Source: Mitsuokella sp047974105 (GTDB lineage Bacteria > Bacillota > Negativicutes > Selenomonadales > Selenomonadaceae). Taken from it: DNA of 64,000 nucleotides. Made by a program: the position numbers and the translations under genes. Below are positions 32,849 through 42,386 of this stretch, one piece after another. The DNA lies in the NCBI RefSeq assembly GCF_047974105.1, contig NZ_JBHYRS010000004.1, positions 154,235 to 218,234 on the forward strand. The letters run 5' to 3'. Each line of letters opens with the position of its first letter. The first letter of the stretch is position 1. The notes beneath the pieces were generated by a model, which saw only the letters and a program-made list of their open reading frames with translations, did not search any database and was not told the origin of the DNA.

Positions 32849-33499
32849 GTGAATTACCGTCTCTATCTCTTTGACTTTGACTACACACTCGTCAATTCCG
32901 AAGCAGCCATCGTCAAATGCTTTCATATCACGCTCAAAAAACTCGGCTACGAGGACGTTCCCGACGAACGCATCAAAAAGACCATCGGCCTGCCCATCCT
33001 CGATGCCGTAAAAATCATCATCCCCACGGAAGATGACAAAGAGGCCCGTCACTTCCTCGACAACTACCGCCCCGAAGCCGACCGCTACATGACGCCCGGC
33101 ACGGCGTTCTTCCCCGGTGCCGTAGAAACGCTGCGCGCCATCAAGGCGACGGGCGCCAAAATCGGCATCATCTCCAACAAGACGCACCGCCGCATTCAGG
33201 AAAAATTTGATGTCGACCACGTCCCCGAACTCATCGACCTGATTATCGGCAGCGACGACGTCAAGAGCCATAAGCCGGAGCCCACGGGCCTGCTGCGTGC
33301 CATCGAGCACTTCGGCGTCAAGAAGTCCGACGTTCTCTACACCGGCGACAGCTGGGTTGACGCCGAAACGGCCCAAAACGCCGGCGTCGACTTTCTCGCC
33401 GTCACCACCGGCACGACGCCGGCCGCCGACTTTGCCAAATACCCGCATATCGCCATTTTGGACAGCATCGCCGACCTCAAAGGCTGCCTGAAGGCCTGA
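32849..33499 (+). CDS. HAD-family phosphatase (phosphoglycolate phosphatase-like)
   Basis: A 216-residue haloacid dehalogenase-superfamily hydrolase. Motif I is LFDFDYTLVNSE (nucleophile and acid/base Asp), motif II IISNKT, motif III the Lys of SHKPEPTGL and motif IV TGDSWVDAETAQNAGVDF; a helical cap lies at about 17-80. This build fits Gph/PpaX, removing phosphate from phosphoglycolate or pyrophosphate, but the substrate is not certain. The GTG at 32849-32851 has AAGGAAG eight bases upstream and gives MNYRLYLFDFDYT; the long in-frame extension upstream overlaps the divergent exonuclease gene and is discarded. Confidence 0.9.
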   Translation: MNYRLYLFDFDYTLVNSEAAIVKCFHITLKKLGYEDVPDERIKKTIGLPILDAVKIIIPTEDDKEARHFLDNYRPEADRYMTPGTAFFPGAVETLRAIKATGAKIGIISNKTHRRIQEKFDVDHVPELIDLIIGSDDVKSHKPEPTGLLRAIEHFGVKKSDVLYTGDSWVDAETAQNAGVDFLAVTTGTTPAADFAKYPHIAILDSIADLKGCLKA

Positions 33500-33502
33500 C
33501 TC

Positions 33503-33531
33503 TTGTCAAATCCGGCAAAAAATGGTAAAAT
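33503..33531 (+). promoter_or_regulatory. Promoter of tRNA-Gly
   Basis: TTGTCA (33503-33508), a 17-base spacer and TAAAAT (33526-33531), about 19 bases before the mature tRNA. Confidence 0.65.
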
Positions 33532-33549
33532 AATTAAGTCGGTAACGAC

Positions 33550-33623
33550 GCGGGCATAGTTCATCGGTAGAATGAAAGCTTCCCAAGCTTTAGAGGGCGG
33601 TTCGATTCCGCTTGCCCGCTCCA
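33550..33623 (+). tRNA. tRNA-Gly (anticodon CCC)
   Basis: A 74-base cloverleaf with perfect 7-bp acceptor stem (GCGGGCA / TGCCCGC), anticodon stem AAAGC/GCTTT with loop TTCCCAA (anticodon CCC, reading GGG), T arm GGCGG-TTCGATT-CCGCT, and an encoded CCA end. It stands alone with its own promoter and terminator. Confidence 0.97.
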
Positions 33624-33632
33624 TATGAAAAG

Positions 33633-33672
33633 CAAAGGCTGTCTGAAGAAAATCTTCAGACAGCCTTTTTTA
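33633..33672. terminator. Terminator of tRNA-Gly, shared with the SDR gene
   Basis: A perfect 16-bp stem (aaaggctgtctgaaga / tcttcagacagccttt) with a 2-base top, then T6 on the plus strand; it also overlaps the end of the converging minus-strand gene. Confidence 0.88.
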
Positions 33673-34458
33673 TGCTGCGATTTTTCGCCAAAGGTTAGAG
33701 AGCGCGATCATCCAGCTGTGCGGCACAATCGCCGTAATAAGCCGATGCAAGGTCGAAATCGGGTCCGGCGTAAAGACCGTAAAGCCGTGCTTCGCGGCCC
33801 AAAGCGAACGTCTCGCCACGGCCTTCTGCGTCGTCGCAAACGGAAACCCCTTGAAAAGCCCCGCTTTGTCCGTCTGTTTCGCCACGTCGATGAATTCCGT
33901 ATCGCGAATCCAATACGGGCAGACCGCCGTGACCGAAATTCCCCGGCTCCCGACTTCTGCCGCCAACGCCCGACTGTAGCTCAAAAGGAACGCCTTCGAC
34001 GCCGCATAAGCCGCGAGATACGGGATGGGCTGAAACGCCGCACAAGAGGCAATCTCAATGACGTGACTGCCCTTCGCCATATACGGAAGCACAAGTTCTG
34101 TGAGCTTTGCCGCCGCACGGCAGTTCAGGTCAACCAGCCTGCCCGTCACCTGCGCGCCAATGTCCGCCGCAAGTCCGATGCGCCCAAAGCCGGCCGCATT
34201 GACAAGATACGCGGCCGTCGCGCCCGACTCCTCCAAAAGAGCCGCAATGGTACGAAACGACTCCGTCTCCGTCAAATCAAGCGCCAAAACGCGGCAGGGC
34301 ACGGAAATCTCCCCGGCAAGCGCCTCCAGCCGTTCCCGCCGCCTTGCCACAAGCCAAAGCTCTTCTACCTCAGACTCCTTCGCGAGTAACCGCGCAAACT
34401 CACGCCCGAGCCCGCTAGAAGCCCCCGTAACCAGCGCGATCCGTTTCTGCTCTGACAT
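33670..34458 (-). CDS. Short-chain dehydrogenase/reductase
   Basis: A 262-residue classical SDR: TGASSGLGREF at about residue 10 binds NAD(P), NAAG follows, and YAASK is the catalytic pair with Ser in IEIASCAAF. The C-terminal 60 residues (VFTPDPISTLHRLITAIVPHSWMIALSNLWRK) are hydrophobic-amphipathic, as in membrane-associated DltE-like or steroid/lipid-type SDRs. The ATG at 34456-34458 is chosen because it is the first with the conserved N-terminus. Substrate unknown; it lies at the left edge of the surface-sugar region. Confidence 0.85.
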   Translation of the reverse strand: MSEQKRIALVTGASSGLGREFARLLAKESEVEELWLVARRRERLEALAGEISVPCRVLALDLTETESFRTIAALLEESGATAAYLVNAAGFGRIGLAADIGAQVTGRLVDLNCRAAAKLTELVLPYMAKGSHVIEIASCAAFQPIPYLAAYAASKAFLLSYSRALAAEVGSRGISVTAVCPYWIRDTEFIDVAKQTDKAGLFKGFPFATTQKAVARRSLWAAKHGFTVFTPDPISTLHRLITAIVPHSWMIALSNLWRKIAA

Positions 34459-34478
34459 AATTGTCACTTCTCTCTGCC

Positions 34479-35480
34479 TTAAAGCTTATAATACGCCTTA
34501 TACCACTTGGCAAACTCGCCCAGGCCCTCTTCAATCGTAGTCGACGGCTTGAAGTCAAAGTCGCGCTGCAGTTCGCTGACATCCGCATACGTCTGGTAAA
34601 CGTCGCCGGGCTGCATGGGCAGGAATTCTTTTTTTGCCGTTTTGCCGATGGCCTTTTCCAGAACCTCAATGAAGTGCATGAGCTTTTCGGGCTTGTTGTT
34701 GCCGATGTTATAGACCTTATAATGGTCGCCAAGTTCATTGGCCCTTGGCGGATTGCAGAGCATGTGCTCAATGCCCGTGACGATATCATCGACATACGTA
34801 AAATCGCGGTACATATCGCCGTTGTTGTAAATCTGGATGGCCTCGCCCCTGCGGATCTTATTCGTGAACTTGAAATAAGCCATATCGGGGCGGCCAAATG
34901 GGCCATAAACCGTGAAGAAGCGCAGGCCCGTTGCTGGAATGCCATAAAGATGGCTGTACGTATACGCCATGAGCTCATCCGACTTCTTCGTCGCTGCATA
35001 CAGGCTGATCGGATGGTCGACATTATCCGTCGTCGAGAACGGCGTCTTTTTCTGATTGCCGTAAACCGACGAACTCGAAGCAAACAGCAGATGCTCTACT
35101 TTATGATGACGGCAGGCCTCCAAAATATTGAAGAAGCCGATGATGTTCGAATCGATATAAGAACGCGGATGGTCGATGCTGTAGCGCACACCGGCCTGTG
35201 CCGCTAAATTGACCACAATATCCGGCTGGAACTGCTCAAAAAGACCATTGACCGCTTTTTCGTCGGCCAAATCGCCTTTGACGAACGTAAACGACGGATA
35301 CTCGCGCAGAATCGCCAGACGGCTCTCCTTCAGTCCAACATCATAGTAATCATTGAGATTATCAAAACCGACAACCTTCGCCCCCATGCCGAGCAATCGC
35401 TTCGCAAGATGAAAGCCAATAAACCCGGCTGCGCCCGTAATCAGAACTTTTTTTGCTGCATCAAATGGTAAATAAGACAT
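34479..35480 (-). CDS. UDP-glucuronate 4-epimerase
   Basis: A 333-residue extended SDR: TGAAGFIGFHLAKRL near residue 15, LNDYYDVGLKESRL, ASSSSVYG and YAATKKSDELMAYTYSHLY (YxxxK). RFFTVYGPFGRPDMAYFKF and GDMYRDFTYVDDIV are characteristic of UDP-GlcA to UDP-GalA epimerases. It lies 25 bases after UDP-glucose 6-dehydrogenase, whose product is its substrate, so together they supply UDP-GlcA and UDP-GalA for LPS or capsule. Confidence 0.92.
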   Translation of the reverse strand: MSYLPFDAAKKVLITGAAGFIGFHLAKRLLGMGAKVVGFDNLNDYYDVGLKESRLAILREYPSFTFVKGDLADEKAVNGLFEQFQPDIVVNLAAQAGVRYSIDHPRSYIDSNIIGFFNILEACRHHKVEHLLFASSSSVYGNQKKTPFSTTDNVDHPISLYAATKKSDELMAYTYSHLYGIPATGLRFFTVYGPFGRPDMAYFKFTNKIRRGEAIQIYNNGDMYRDFTYVDDIVTGIEHMLCNPPRANELGDHYKVYNIGNNKPEKLMHFIEVLEKAIGKTAKKEFLPMQPGDVYQTYADVSELQRDFDFKPSTTIEEGLGEFAKWYKAYYKL

Positions 35481-35505
35481 ACTCTGCTTCCTTTCCTAAC
35501 TGCCA

Positions 35506-36672
35506 TCAATCACGGTCAAAAAGATCGCGCGTATATACTTTATCCTTTACATCCGCCAATTTATCATCCCAGCGGTTCGTGATGATGATATCGCTGACTC
35601 GTTTGAATTCATCCAGATCGCGAATGACCTTCGAACGATAAAAGTCCGGTTTATCAAGAGTCGGCTCATAAACCACGACCTCAATACCCTTGGCCTTAAT
35701 GCGCTTCATGATGCCCTGAATGGCCGAAGCACGGAAATTATCCGAGTTGCTCTTCATCGTCAAACGGTAAACACCGACAATCCCCGGATTCTTCTCGATA
35801 ATCATATCGGAGATGTGGTCCTTGCGCGTCCTGTTGGCCTCAACAATCGCCGAAATCAGATTCTGTGGCACATCATGGTAATTCGCCAAAAGCTGCTTCG
35901 TATCCTTCGGCAGACAGTAACCGCCATAGCCAAAGGACGGATTATTATAAAAGTCGCCAATACGCGGGTCAAGGCAGACACCTTTAATGATATCACCAGT
36001 ATCAAGCCCGCGAATCTCCGCATACGAATCCAGCTCATTGAAATACGCCACGCGCAGCGCAAGATACGTATTGGCAAAGAGCTTGATGGCCTCCGCTTCC
36101 GTCGAGCCCGTGAACAACATTGGGATGTCTTTCTTTACCGCACCTTCTGCCAGCAGATTGGCAAAGACATGCGCACGCTCCGACTTTTCACCCACGACAA
36201 TGCGCGACGGATGAAGGTTATCATAAAGAGCCTTGCCCTCACGCAGGAATTCCGGCGAGAACATGATGTTGTCTGTATGATATTTTGCCTTTATTTGCTT
36301 TGTATAACCAACTGGTACCGTCGACTTAATGACCATGACAGCCTTCGGATTGATCTCCAGCACCTCTTCAATGACATTCTCAACCGACGATGTATCAAAG
36401 AAATTTTTCTTTGGGTCGTAATTCGTCGGTGTCGAAATGATGACAAACTCAGCATCCGAAAAGGCTTCCTTCGCATCTAATGTGGCCTTGAAGTGAATAT
36501 CATCACGCTGCAGGAAGGCAGAAATATCCTTATCTACGATAGGCGAAAGTCCTTTGTTCAATAAGGAAACTTTTTCTGCATTGATGTCTAATGCCACAAC
36601 ATCATTATGCTGCGCTAAAAGCATACTATTAGACAGTCCCACGTACCCGGTTCCGGCAATAGCAATTTTCAT
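35506..36672 (-). CDS. ugd: UDP-glucose 6-dehydrogenase
   Basis: A 388-residue NAD-dependent enzyme oxidising UDP-glucose to UDP-glucuronate. N-terminal GTGYVGLSNSMLLAQ, KSTVPVGYT, FSPEFLREGKALYDNLHPSRIVVG, the Lys/Asn/Lys helix (AEAIKLFANTYLALRVAYFNELD) and the catalytic Cys in GYGGYCLPKDTKQLL are all present. The length is that of the compact Gram-negative form. It heads the ugd-epimerase-SDR operon and is divergent from the phosphoethanolamine transferase-like gene. Confidence 0.95.
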   Translation of the reverse strand: MKIAIAGTGYVGLSNSMLLAQHNDVVALDINAEKVSLLNKGLSPIVDKDISAFLQRDDIHFKATLDAKEAFSDAEFVIISTPTNYDPKKNFFDTSSVENVIEEVLEINPKAVMVIKSTVPVGYTKQIKAKYHTDNIMFSPEFLREGKALYDNLHPSRIVVGEKSERAHVFANLLAEGAVKKDIPMLFTGSTEAEAIKLFANTYLALRVAYFNELDSYAEIRGLDTGDIIKGVCLDPRIGDFYNNPSFGYGGYCLPKDTKQLLANYHDVPQNLISAIVEANRTRKDHISDMIIEKNPGIVGVYRLTMKSNSDNFRASAIQGIMKRIKAKGIEVVVYEPTLDKPDFYRSKVIRDLDEFKRVSDIIITNRWDDKLADVKDKVYTRDLFDRD

Positions 36673-36791
36673 CTCTTTTACCTACTTTCTTTAAAAATGG
36701 AGTATAGACTCAACTAAGGCTTAACAAGCTGGTAATCTAATCTCAATTATATTATAATGTACAAAGATATTTTCTTGAAAGGTGACCTCAC

Positions 36792-38600
36792 ATGAACTTC
36801 TATCGGCGAAAACAACTAAAACTACATGGTTACTTGCTGGATACCATATTCCTTTACCTGACTGCATTATTGATCTTCCACATAACACAAAAAGAAACAG
36901 ATTTAATACAGTACGGTATCATGATCCGTCAAATAATCGTGCCAATCATCGGCATCGGCCTCACGCAATACATAAATCGGAAACGCTTATTTTCGGCCAT
37001 ATGGCTACCAGTGCTTCTCATCAGTCTGAGTTGGATGGCTCTGATTCCTATACTGCAAGCCAACAGCAACATGACCTTGCATCACTGGAATCCCCGTCAT
37101 GATATCTTATTGGGGCTATATATTCTGCTCTCGCTGATGCTCTTGCAAAGTTTTTGCAATTTGCTGAGGCAACATTTCGTTTCATTTCCTCTTCTTTCAC
37201 GCGGAGCATCAATAGTGTATGCTATAGTCACTATATTATGCTGCATCATTCCACTGTCCGAGTTGATTCATTTCTCATTATATCACGTTACTGTCTCCGA
37301 AAGTTCTATTTTTGCTGTACAAGAAACAGATTATCAGGAAGCTCTCGGTTATCTGCAAACCTATATCAGCCCAGCTGTGGGAATTTCTATTATCTTTGTG
37401 TTCCTGCTGATCGGTTTCTTGAGCTATCGAGCAACTCAATTGATGCCATCCCTTAAAACCCGTTGGGCTTCCTGGTTCGTCATTATCCTGCTTCCTATCA
37501 CAGTTTTCTATATAGTCGGTTCTCTGAAAGATAAAACTCTCTTTTTTTCCACATGGCAAACGGTCACAGCCTACCGTCATGAACAGAAATTATTCGCAAA
37601 AGATTATGATGCGCGCTATCAGGCTCTGCAAATCACTACAGATCATACACTCGCAAAAGATGTACCCGGTACCGTCATCATGGTCATTGGTGAGTCAGCA
37701 TCCCGCGATTATATGACTTATTACACACCATCCCTGCCTTATGACGACACACCATGGATGGAAAGCCAAAAAAGCAATCCCAATTTCATTATATACAGCA
37801 ACGTCTATGCCTGCTATAATCAAACGGTAGAAGCACTAATTAGAGCCTGTACGGAGATGAGTCAGTATAATGATAAAAGATTCAACGAATCCATTTCAAT
37901 TGTAGATGTAGCAAAAAAAGCAGGATATCAAACGTATTGGCTGAGCAATCAAGGCAGCATGGGCGAAAACGATGCCCCTATCACTTTAATGATGAAAACA
38001 GCCGACCATTATGCCGTTCCTAACATTTCCGATCGTCTTATTTATGACGGCGATCTCCTGCCCTTATTAAAAAACATTGATAAAAATCAAAGTAATTTTA
38101 TCGTTATTCATCTGAAAGGCAGTCATGTCCCCTATCAAAAGCACTACCCAGAAAGCCACACGCAATTTGATTCCTCTACACCGGAAGGTCAATATGCGAA
38201 TACTATTCTCTATACAGATACCGTACTGCATGATATTTTTACCTATGCCCAGCAGAATTTAAATTTGAAAGCCATGGTCTATTTTTCGGATCACGGTGAA
38301 AACATTTATCACGGGCATGGCCCTGACGTAAGAACATTTGATACCTTACGCATACCCATGTTTATCTACTTATCACCGGACTATCAGCAATACGATCCCA
38401 GTCGGTACAATATCCTTAAAAAGCATCAGGATGCGTATTTCACTAACGATATGATTTATAATACTATCTCCGGTATTCTTGAGGCGCCTTCCAACCATTA
38501 TGACAGCCGAGAAGATTTTTCTTCGCCAGATTATGATTTCCAGCGGGACACGCTCTGGACCTTCAAGCATACAGTACCGATCTCTGAGGATCCGACATAA
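36792..38600 (+). CDS. Sulfatase-family phosphoethanolamine transferase-like protein
   Basis: A 602-residue inner-membrane enzyme with five N-terminal helices (about 15-270) and an extracytoplasmic alkaline-phosphatase-fold domain. VIMVIGESASRDYMTYY holds the first metal ligand (Glu), NQTVEALIRACTEMSQ the Thr nucleophile, and YFSDHGENIYHGHG the Asp/His metal ligands. This layout is that of EptA/OpgE-type transferases that decorate lipid A or core sugars with phosphoethanolamine. AAAGGTGA precedes the ATG, TATAAT is at 36753-36758. Composition is AT-richer than the genes to the left; monocistronic, with a terminator. Confidence 0.87.
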   Translation: MNFYRRKQLKLHGYLLDTIFLYLTALLIFHITQKETDLIQYGIMIRQIIVPIIGIGLTQYINRKRLFSAIWLPVLLISLSWMALIPILQANSNMTLHHWNPRHDILLGLYILLSLMLLQSFCNLLRQHFVSFPLLSRGASIVYAIVTILCCIIPLSELIHFSLYHVTVSESSIFAVQETDYQEALGYLQTYISPAVGISIIFVFLLIGFLSYRATQLMPSLKTRWASWFVIILLPITVFYIVGSLKDKTLFFSTWQTVTAYRHEQKLFAKDYDARYQALQITTDHTLAKDVPGTVIMVIGESASRDYMTYYTPSLPYDDTPWMESQKSNPNFIIYSNVYACYNQTVEALIRACTEMSQYNDKRFNESISIVDVAKKAGYQTYWLSNQGSMGENDAPITLMMKTADHYAVPNISDRLIYDGDLLPLLKNIDKNQSNFIVIHLKGSHVPYQKHYPESHTQFDSSTPEGQYANTILYTDTVLHDIFTYAQQNLNLKAMVYFSDHGENIYHGHGPDVRTFDTLRIPMFIYLSPDYQQYDPSRYNILKKHQDAYFTNDMIYNTISGILEAPSNHYDSREDFSSPDYDFQRDTLWTFKHTVPISEDPT

Positions 38601-38615
38601 TTATAAGTAACCTAT

Positions 38616-38652
38616 AGAAAAGCCTGCTACAGAATTACAGCAGGCTTTCTTT
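38616..38652 (+). terminator. Terminator of the phosphoethanolamine transferase-like gene
   Basis: A perfect 10-bp stem (aaagcctgct / agcaggcttt) with a 10-base loop, then TCTTTG; A-rich on the other side, so it may also serve the converging GT8 gene. Confidence 0.8.
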
Positions 38653-38661
38653 GTGCATCAA

Positions 38662-39657
38662 TCAAAGTTTGTACCGAATCTTCAATACGGCATACCAGAA
38701 CAGACACTGAAGCTCTTTCCAAGTTTCGCCTTTGCTCCGGTATACCTGAGCCAACTTTTTGAAACTATGATAATACGACGGCTTTTTCGGCGGCATAGGA
38801 TCTGGCATGCTGTCCCAAAACGATACATCAAGGTAATGACGCCATAATTCATCATCTTGGTCTAACACAAGTTCCCATGGTTTATCACGTCCAGAATAAT
38901 GAATCAGAACTCCCTGTATACTGAAATCTTTATTTTTATGATGGAAAAGATTCGGAATAGGTTTCATATTTCCTTCTACAACTAAATTGAGGAGGTCTTG
39001 TGTTTGCCCCTTAAATCTACGTGGGTCTGCGCCTTGATAACTGAATACTCTTTCCGTAATCTTTTCTTTAATCCACTCATTAATATCAATCCACATTAAT
39101 CCATCAGAGAAATATACATCTTGCTTCATTTTCAAGAATGCTACACGATCCGGTGTATGATAAGTCAAGGCACCAATAGCTTTTCCCTCCAAATCTATTG
39201 ATAAGAAAAACTTTAAGCTGTCAACACAAATCATATCTGAATCCAAGTATAAGTAACGATCTGTATAACGGCGCAACACCCAAGGCATGACGATACGAAT
39301 ATAGGTTACACGTGAAAAACGAGCTACCTTGATATGGAAATCCTGATAAATACTCATGTCCATGACATAAAGGTAGATGTTGCATTTATATTTCTGAGCG
39401 GTCTTCTGTAGATTTTCCTTATTCTTTGGCGTATAACTATCGACAAAAACATGAAAATTAAAAGACATGTCTTTATTTGTCTCTAGAATAGAAGTAATTT
39501 CTGCACCTAATGCTTTAAAAAATGGATCATTTATGTTAAATCCAATATGCATGGTCGGTCTTGTATCATCCTTAGGAATATACAGAAATTCATTTTTTTC
39601 AATATATAACTTATCGCTGTTTTTTTCAAAATACTCTGTTGTAAACTTATTTCCCAT
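38662..39657 (-). CDS. GT8-family glycosyltransferase (LPS WaaJ/RfaJ-like)
   Basis: A 331-residue retaining GT-A enzyme. HIGFNINDPFFKALGAEITSILE opens the fold, RYLYLDSDMICVDSL carries the DxD metal site, and the C-terminal region with HYSGRDKPW (the HxxGxxKPW motif) is complete. Such enzymes add glucose or galactose to the LPS core. The ATG at 39655-39657 has AAGGTGA upstream. AT-rich codon use; last gene of the minus-strand glycosyltransferase run. Confidence 0.88.
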   Translation of the reverse strand: MGNKFTTEYFEKNSDKLYIEKNEFLYIPKDDTRPTMHIGFNINDPFFKALGAEITSILETNKDMSFNFHVFVDSYTPKNKENLQKTAQKYKCNIYLYVMDMSIYQDFHIKVARFSRVTYIRIVMPWVLRRYTDRYLYLDSDMICVDSLKFFLSIDLEGKAIGALTYHTPDRVAFLKMKQDVYFSDGLMWIDINEWIKEKITERVFSYQGADPRRFKGQTQDLLNLVVEGNMKPIPNLFHHKNKDFSIQGVLIHYSGRDKPWELVLDQDDELWRHYLDVSFWDSMPDPMPPKKPSYYHSFKKLAQVYRSKGETWKELQCLFWYAVLKIRYKL

Positions 39658-39672
39658 CACTATCACCTTATC

Positions 39673-40599
39673 TTAATATATAGAAATGTGTTTTTTATGC
39701 AGCAACCATAAAAAACGAATGCGTCTGATAAAGTCTAAATTTTCTTCTATAAAATCTTTTTGTTCTTTCTTTATCGAATAGACCTTATATTGGCTATTAT
39801 CTTCACGGATAAAATGAAATAATTCACGTGCCAACTTTCTATTCAGCCTTTTAATATATACAGGATTTTTCATTCCATCTAATCGTATAAGATCATCTCT
39901 CAATTTTTCTGTACAAATACAAATATCCAAAAATCGCTTATGTCCACCATGAGTCGTACTTGTAGGATTTTTATAGTAATAGTATAGGCACTTATCTGTT
40001 ATCATGATTCGCTGACTTCGATAAAGATAGCGTCCAGAAACATAATTATCTTGTGAATGACACCTCTCTGGAGATACAATTCCCATTACAATGTCGCGAC
40101 GATACACCGCATTCCAAACGACCTTACAAAGAAATTCTGTAAAATATAATTCAAAAACATGGTTTCCCATAATAACAGTATTTGCTATTCCATCATGTGG
40201 CAAAATAGGATCTTCATTTTTCCCATCTGAGCCTATAACAGAGCAGCGTGCCATATCCAATTGATTTTGCTCCATCATAGTAATTAAAGTTTTATACATA
40301 TCCGGATGAAGCCAATCATCGCTGTCAACAAAAGCGATATATTCTCCTTTAGCAAAAAGAAGGCCATTATTTCTCGCGCCACTCAAGCCTTCATTTTCCT
40401 GATGCACTGCTATAATCCGTGAATCACGGACTGTATATTCATCACAAATATCACCACACCGATCCGGTGATCCATCATCCACCAAGATAATCTGTAAATT
40501 TTTATAAGTTTGTTTACAAATGGAATCTATACAGCGTCGCAAATATGGTTCCACTTTATAAACTGGAACAATAACGGATAACAAGCCTTTTTCACTCAT
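39673..40599 (-). CDS. GT2-family glycosyltransferase
   Basis: A 308-residue inverting GT-A enzyme: LLSVIVPVYKVEPYLRRCIDSICKQTY at the N-terminus, LVDDGSPD, and YIAFVDSDDWLHPDMY with the metal-binding DSDD. The second ATG (40597-40599) is preferred; the first lies directly against the AGG of the ribosome site. Acceptor and donor unknown; by context an outer core or O-unit transferase. Confidence 0.88.
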   Translation of the reverse strand: MSEKGLLSVIVPVYKVEPYLRRCIDSICKQTYKNLQIILVDDGSPDRCGDICDEYTVRDSRIIAVHQENEGLSGARNNGLLFAKGEYIAFVDSDDWLHPDMYKTLITMMEQNQLDMARCSVIGSDGKNEDPILPHDGIANTVIMGNHVFELYFTEFLCKVVWNAVYRRDIVMGIVSPERCHSQDNYVSGRYLYRSQRIMITDKCLYYYYKNPTSTTHGGHKRFLDICICTEKLRDDLIRLDGMKNPVYIKRLNRKLARELFHFIREDNSQYKVYSIKKEQKDFIEENLDFIRRIRFLWLLHKKHISIY

Positions 40600-40695
40600 A
40601 ACAGACATCCTATCATATCAATAATATTTTTATACTATACCAGTTATATTAAAAAATATTTACACAGTAGTATCCAGCTGAGTATCGTTAGAGAT

Positions 40696-42381
40696 TCATA
40701 TTTGTTTTAAATATTTATGTCTTATATGCGTATACTTCCTATATTTTCTCAAATAAAAATCTAATAATGCAGCTTCTATCCTTTGTAAAAAATTTATTCT
40801 TTTAATATAGCTTCCTGTCACACGATGAATACATACCTCATCATATATACCTGGATGAGTCTTTAACTCTGCCCGAACATGCAGTACTTGATCACTAGAA
40901 GAAAAAATAACTTTTCCCGAGTCTGTAATTTGGCTCTTAGAATTTTCTTGCAAATGGTATATTACATCTTCTTCCGTTCCATAACGATAAACGGATAGTT
41001 GACACTCTCTTGTTGAGAAGGGAATGATATAATCGTATATAAACTCATTTTCGCACATTATCTTGATATAGGGAATTTCAAGATTTTCAGGGAACTGACA
41101 AGAATACAGACCGACTGTACTGATACCATAATCGGTACCTTCTGTTCCCAAAATACGCAGTTGACATGCATCTGTACGCTGCACAGCAGGAAGACGATAG
41201 TGCAATAGATTTCCTGCTTTAGGCAAAGGACCTAATATATATTTGCTGCCATTTGAAAAAGATACTTCTATTTTATTTATCCTGCCTGTGTTTTCGACAT
41301 TTCCTCCAATTTCCAAATAAGCAATATCTACATTCTTATCCCAATGAAATGATACTGTTTTTTTTGTATCATTAGTTTTAGGACTCCATAAATATTGTGT
41401 AAAAGAAATCGCTTTACTGTCTATATCTCTAATATTTAAAACATTAAACTCAGCAACTCTCTGATAATCTCCTGAACTTCCTGCGATACGTGCCTGATAG
41501 ACAAGATTATCTGTCCGTCTCTGCCAAAAAACAGCATCCGCATTAGCAATACGGACAGCATGAAGAGCAGCACTCTGCGAAGCATGCTGGAACAATGCCT
41601 TATAAAGGATATTATGCCGTAAGAAGTGCCCCCTGCATGCTGGCAAGACTGGAATGCGTACACGATCCTTCCACGTATATAGAGATTTGTCAATAATTAC
41701 ATCTTCCCTTGGAGATGGCAACAGCACCGACCGGATATTGATGTCGTAAAAATCTTTTAGTGCACCAAAAGACGTACAATAAGCAAATCCCTTAAATACG
41801 GTCGGTCGATACATATTATTAGGGCGACACAGAATTTTCCCCATTGCCTCTTCAAATAGAATCGATGCTGCACGATGATCTGAATGAAGATCAAGATCTA
41901 CACAAAAGATGATATCTGGTTGTATATCCAAAAGAAGTTCTTGTATGTCATTTCGAAAAGCACTTCTGCAGTATGGGCTATGTTTCTTATGTTTTTGATA
42001 CGCATAATCCAGAGCAATATCAGACCCGTATGTTTCATTATGTCCCGAAGGTGATTCTACTGGTCGTTGCTCAGCATAAAATAAATGTCCACCTTTATAA
42101 TTATTCGAAGTATCCCCGTACCCTAAAAAAATAATATTTTTAACACCCAGTACAGTTAATGCCCGCTTTGCCTCATCCATACGAGTCGCTGCTGAGAAAG
42201 AAAAGTCACCATTTGTCGTGAAAGCACAGTATACATCAGCGCCCTTGTGGACATAACTATACATGATACTCCCAGCTACGTTGATTTCATCATCTTCATG
42301 AGGAACAATCACTAGAACTTTTTTATCTGCAACTGATTGAGCCAGAAATGAATTATGTTCTTTGCCAATTTTTTCAAGCAT
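40696..42381 (-). CDS. PIG-L family deacetylase with long C-terminal extension
   Basis: A 561-residue protein. Residues about 20-250 form a PIG-L/LmbE zinc deacetylase: VLVIVPHEDDEINVAGS gives the His-x-Asp-Asp zinc/catalytic set and DLDLHSDHRAAS the second zinc His. The family removes acetyl from N-acetylglucosamine-type sugars. Residues about 290-561 are an unrelated beta-rich region (SKAISFTQYLWSPKT..., VDIAYLEIGGNVENTGRINKIEVSF), perhaps a carbohydrate-binding beta-sandwich. No signal peptide, so it acts in the cytoplasm on a nucleotide-sugar, lipid-linked or nascent glycan. Between two GT2 genes, five bases after the upstream one. Confidence 0.85.
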   Translation of the reverse strand: MLEKIGKEHNSFLAQSVADKKVLVIVPHEDDEINVAGSIMYSYVHKGADVYCAFTTNGDFSFSAATRMDEAKRALTVLGVKNIIFLGYGDTSNNYKGGHLFYAEQRPVESPSGHNETYGSDIALDYAYQKHKKHSPYCRSAFRNDIQELLLDIQPDIIFCVDLDLHSDHRAASILFEEAMGKILCRPNNMYRPTVFKGFAYCTSFGALKDFYDINIRSVLLPSPREDVIIDKSLYTWKDRVRIPVLPACRGHFLRHNILYKALFQHASQSAALHAVRIANADAVFWQRRTDNLVYQARIAGSSGDYQRVAEFNVLNIRDIDSKAISFTQYLWSPKTNDTKKTVSFHWDKNVDIAYLEIGGNVENTGRINKIEVSFSNGSKYILGPLPKAGNLLHYRLPAVQRTDACQLRILGTEGTDYGISTVGLYSCQFPENLEIPYIKIMCENEFIYDYIIPFSTRECQLSVYRYGTEEDVIYHLQENSKSQITDSGKVIFSSSDQVLHVRAELKTHPGIYDEVCIHRVTGSYIKRINFLQRIEAALLDFYLRKYRKYTHIRHKYLKQI

Positions 42382-42386
42382 ATATC

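Noticed and set aside
36727..36758. Possible second copy of the 11-bp-phased operator before the phosphoethanolamine transferase-like gene
   Set aside because: CTTAAC, GGTAAT and CTCAAT have the right period but poor identity and a different distance to the -10; too weak to claim co-regulation.
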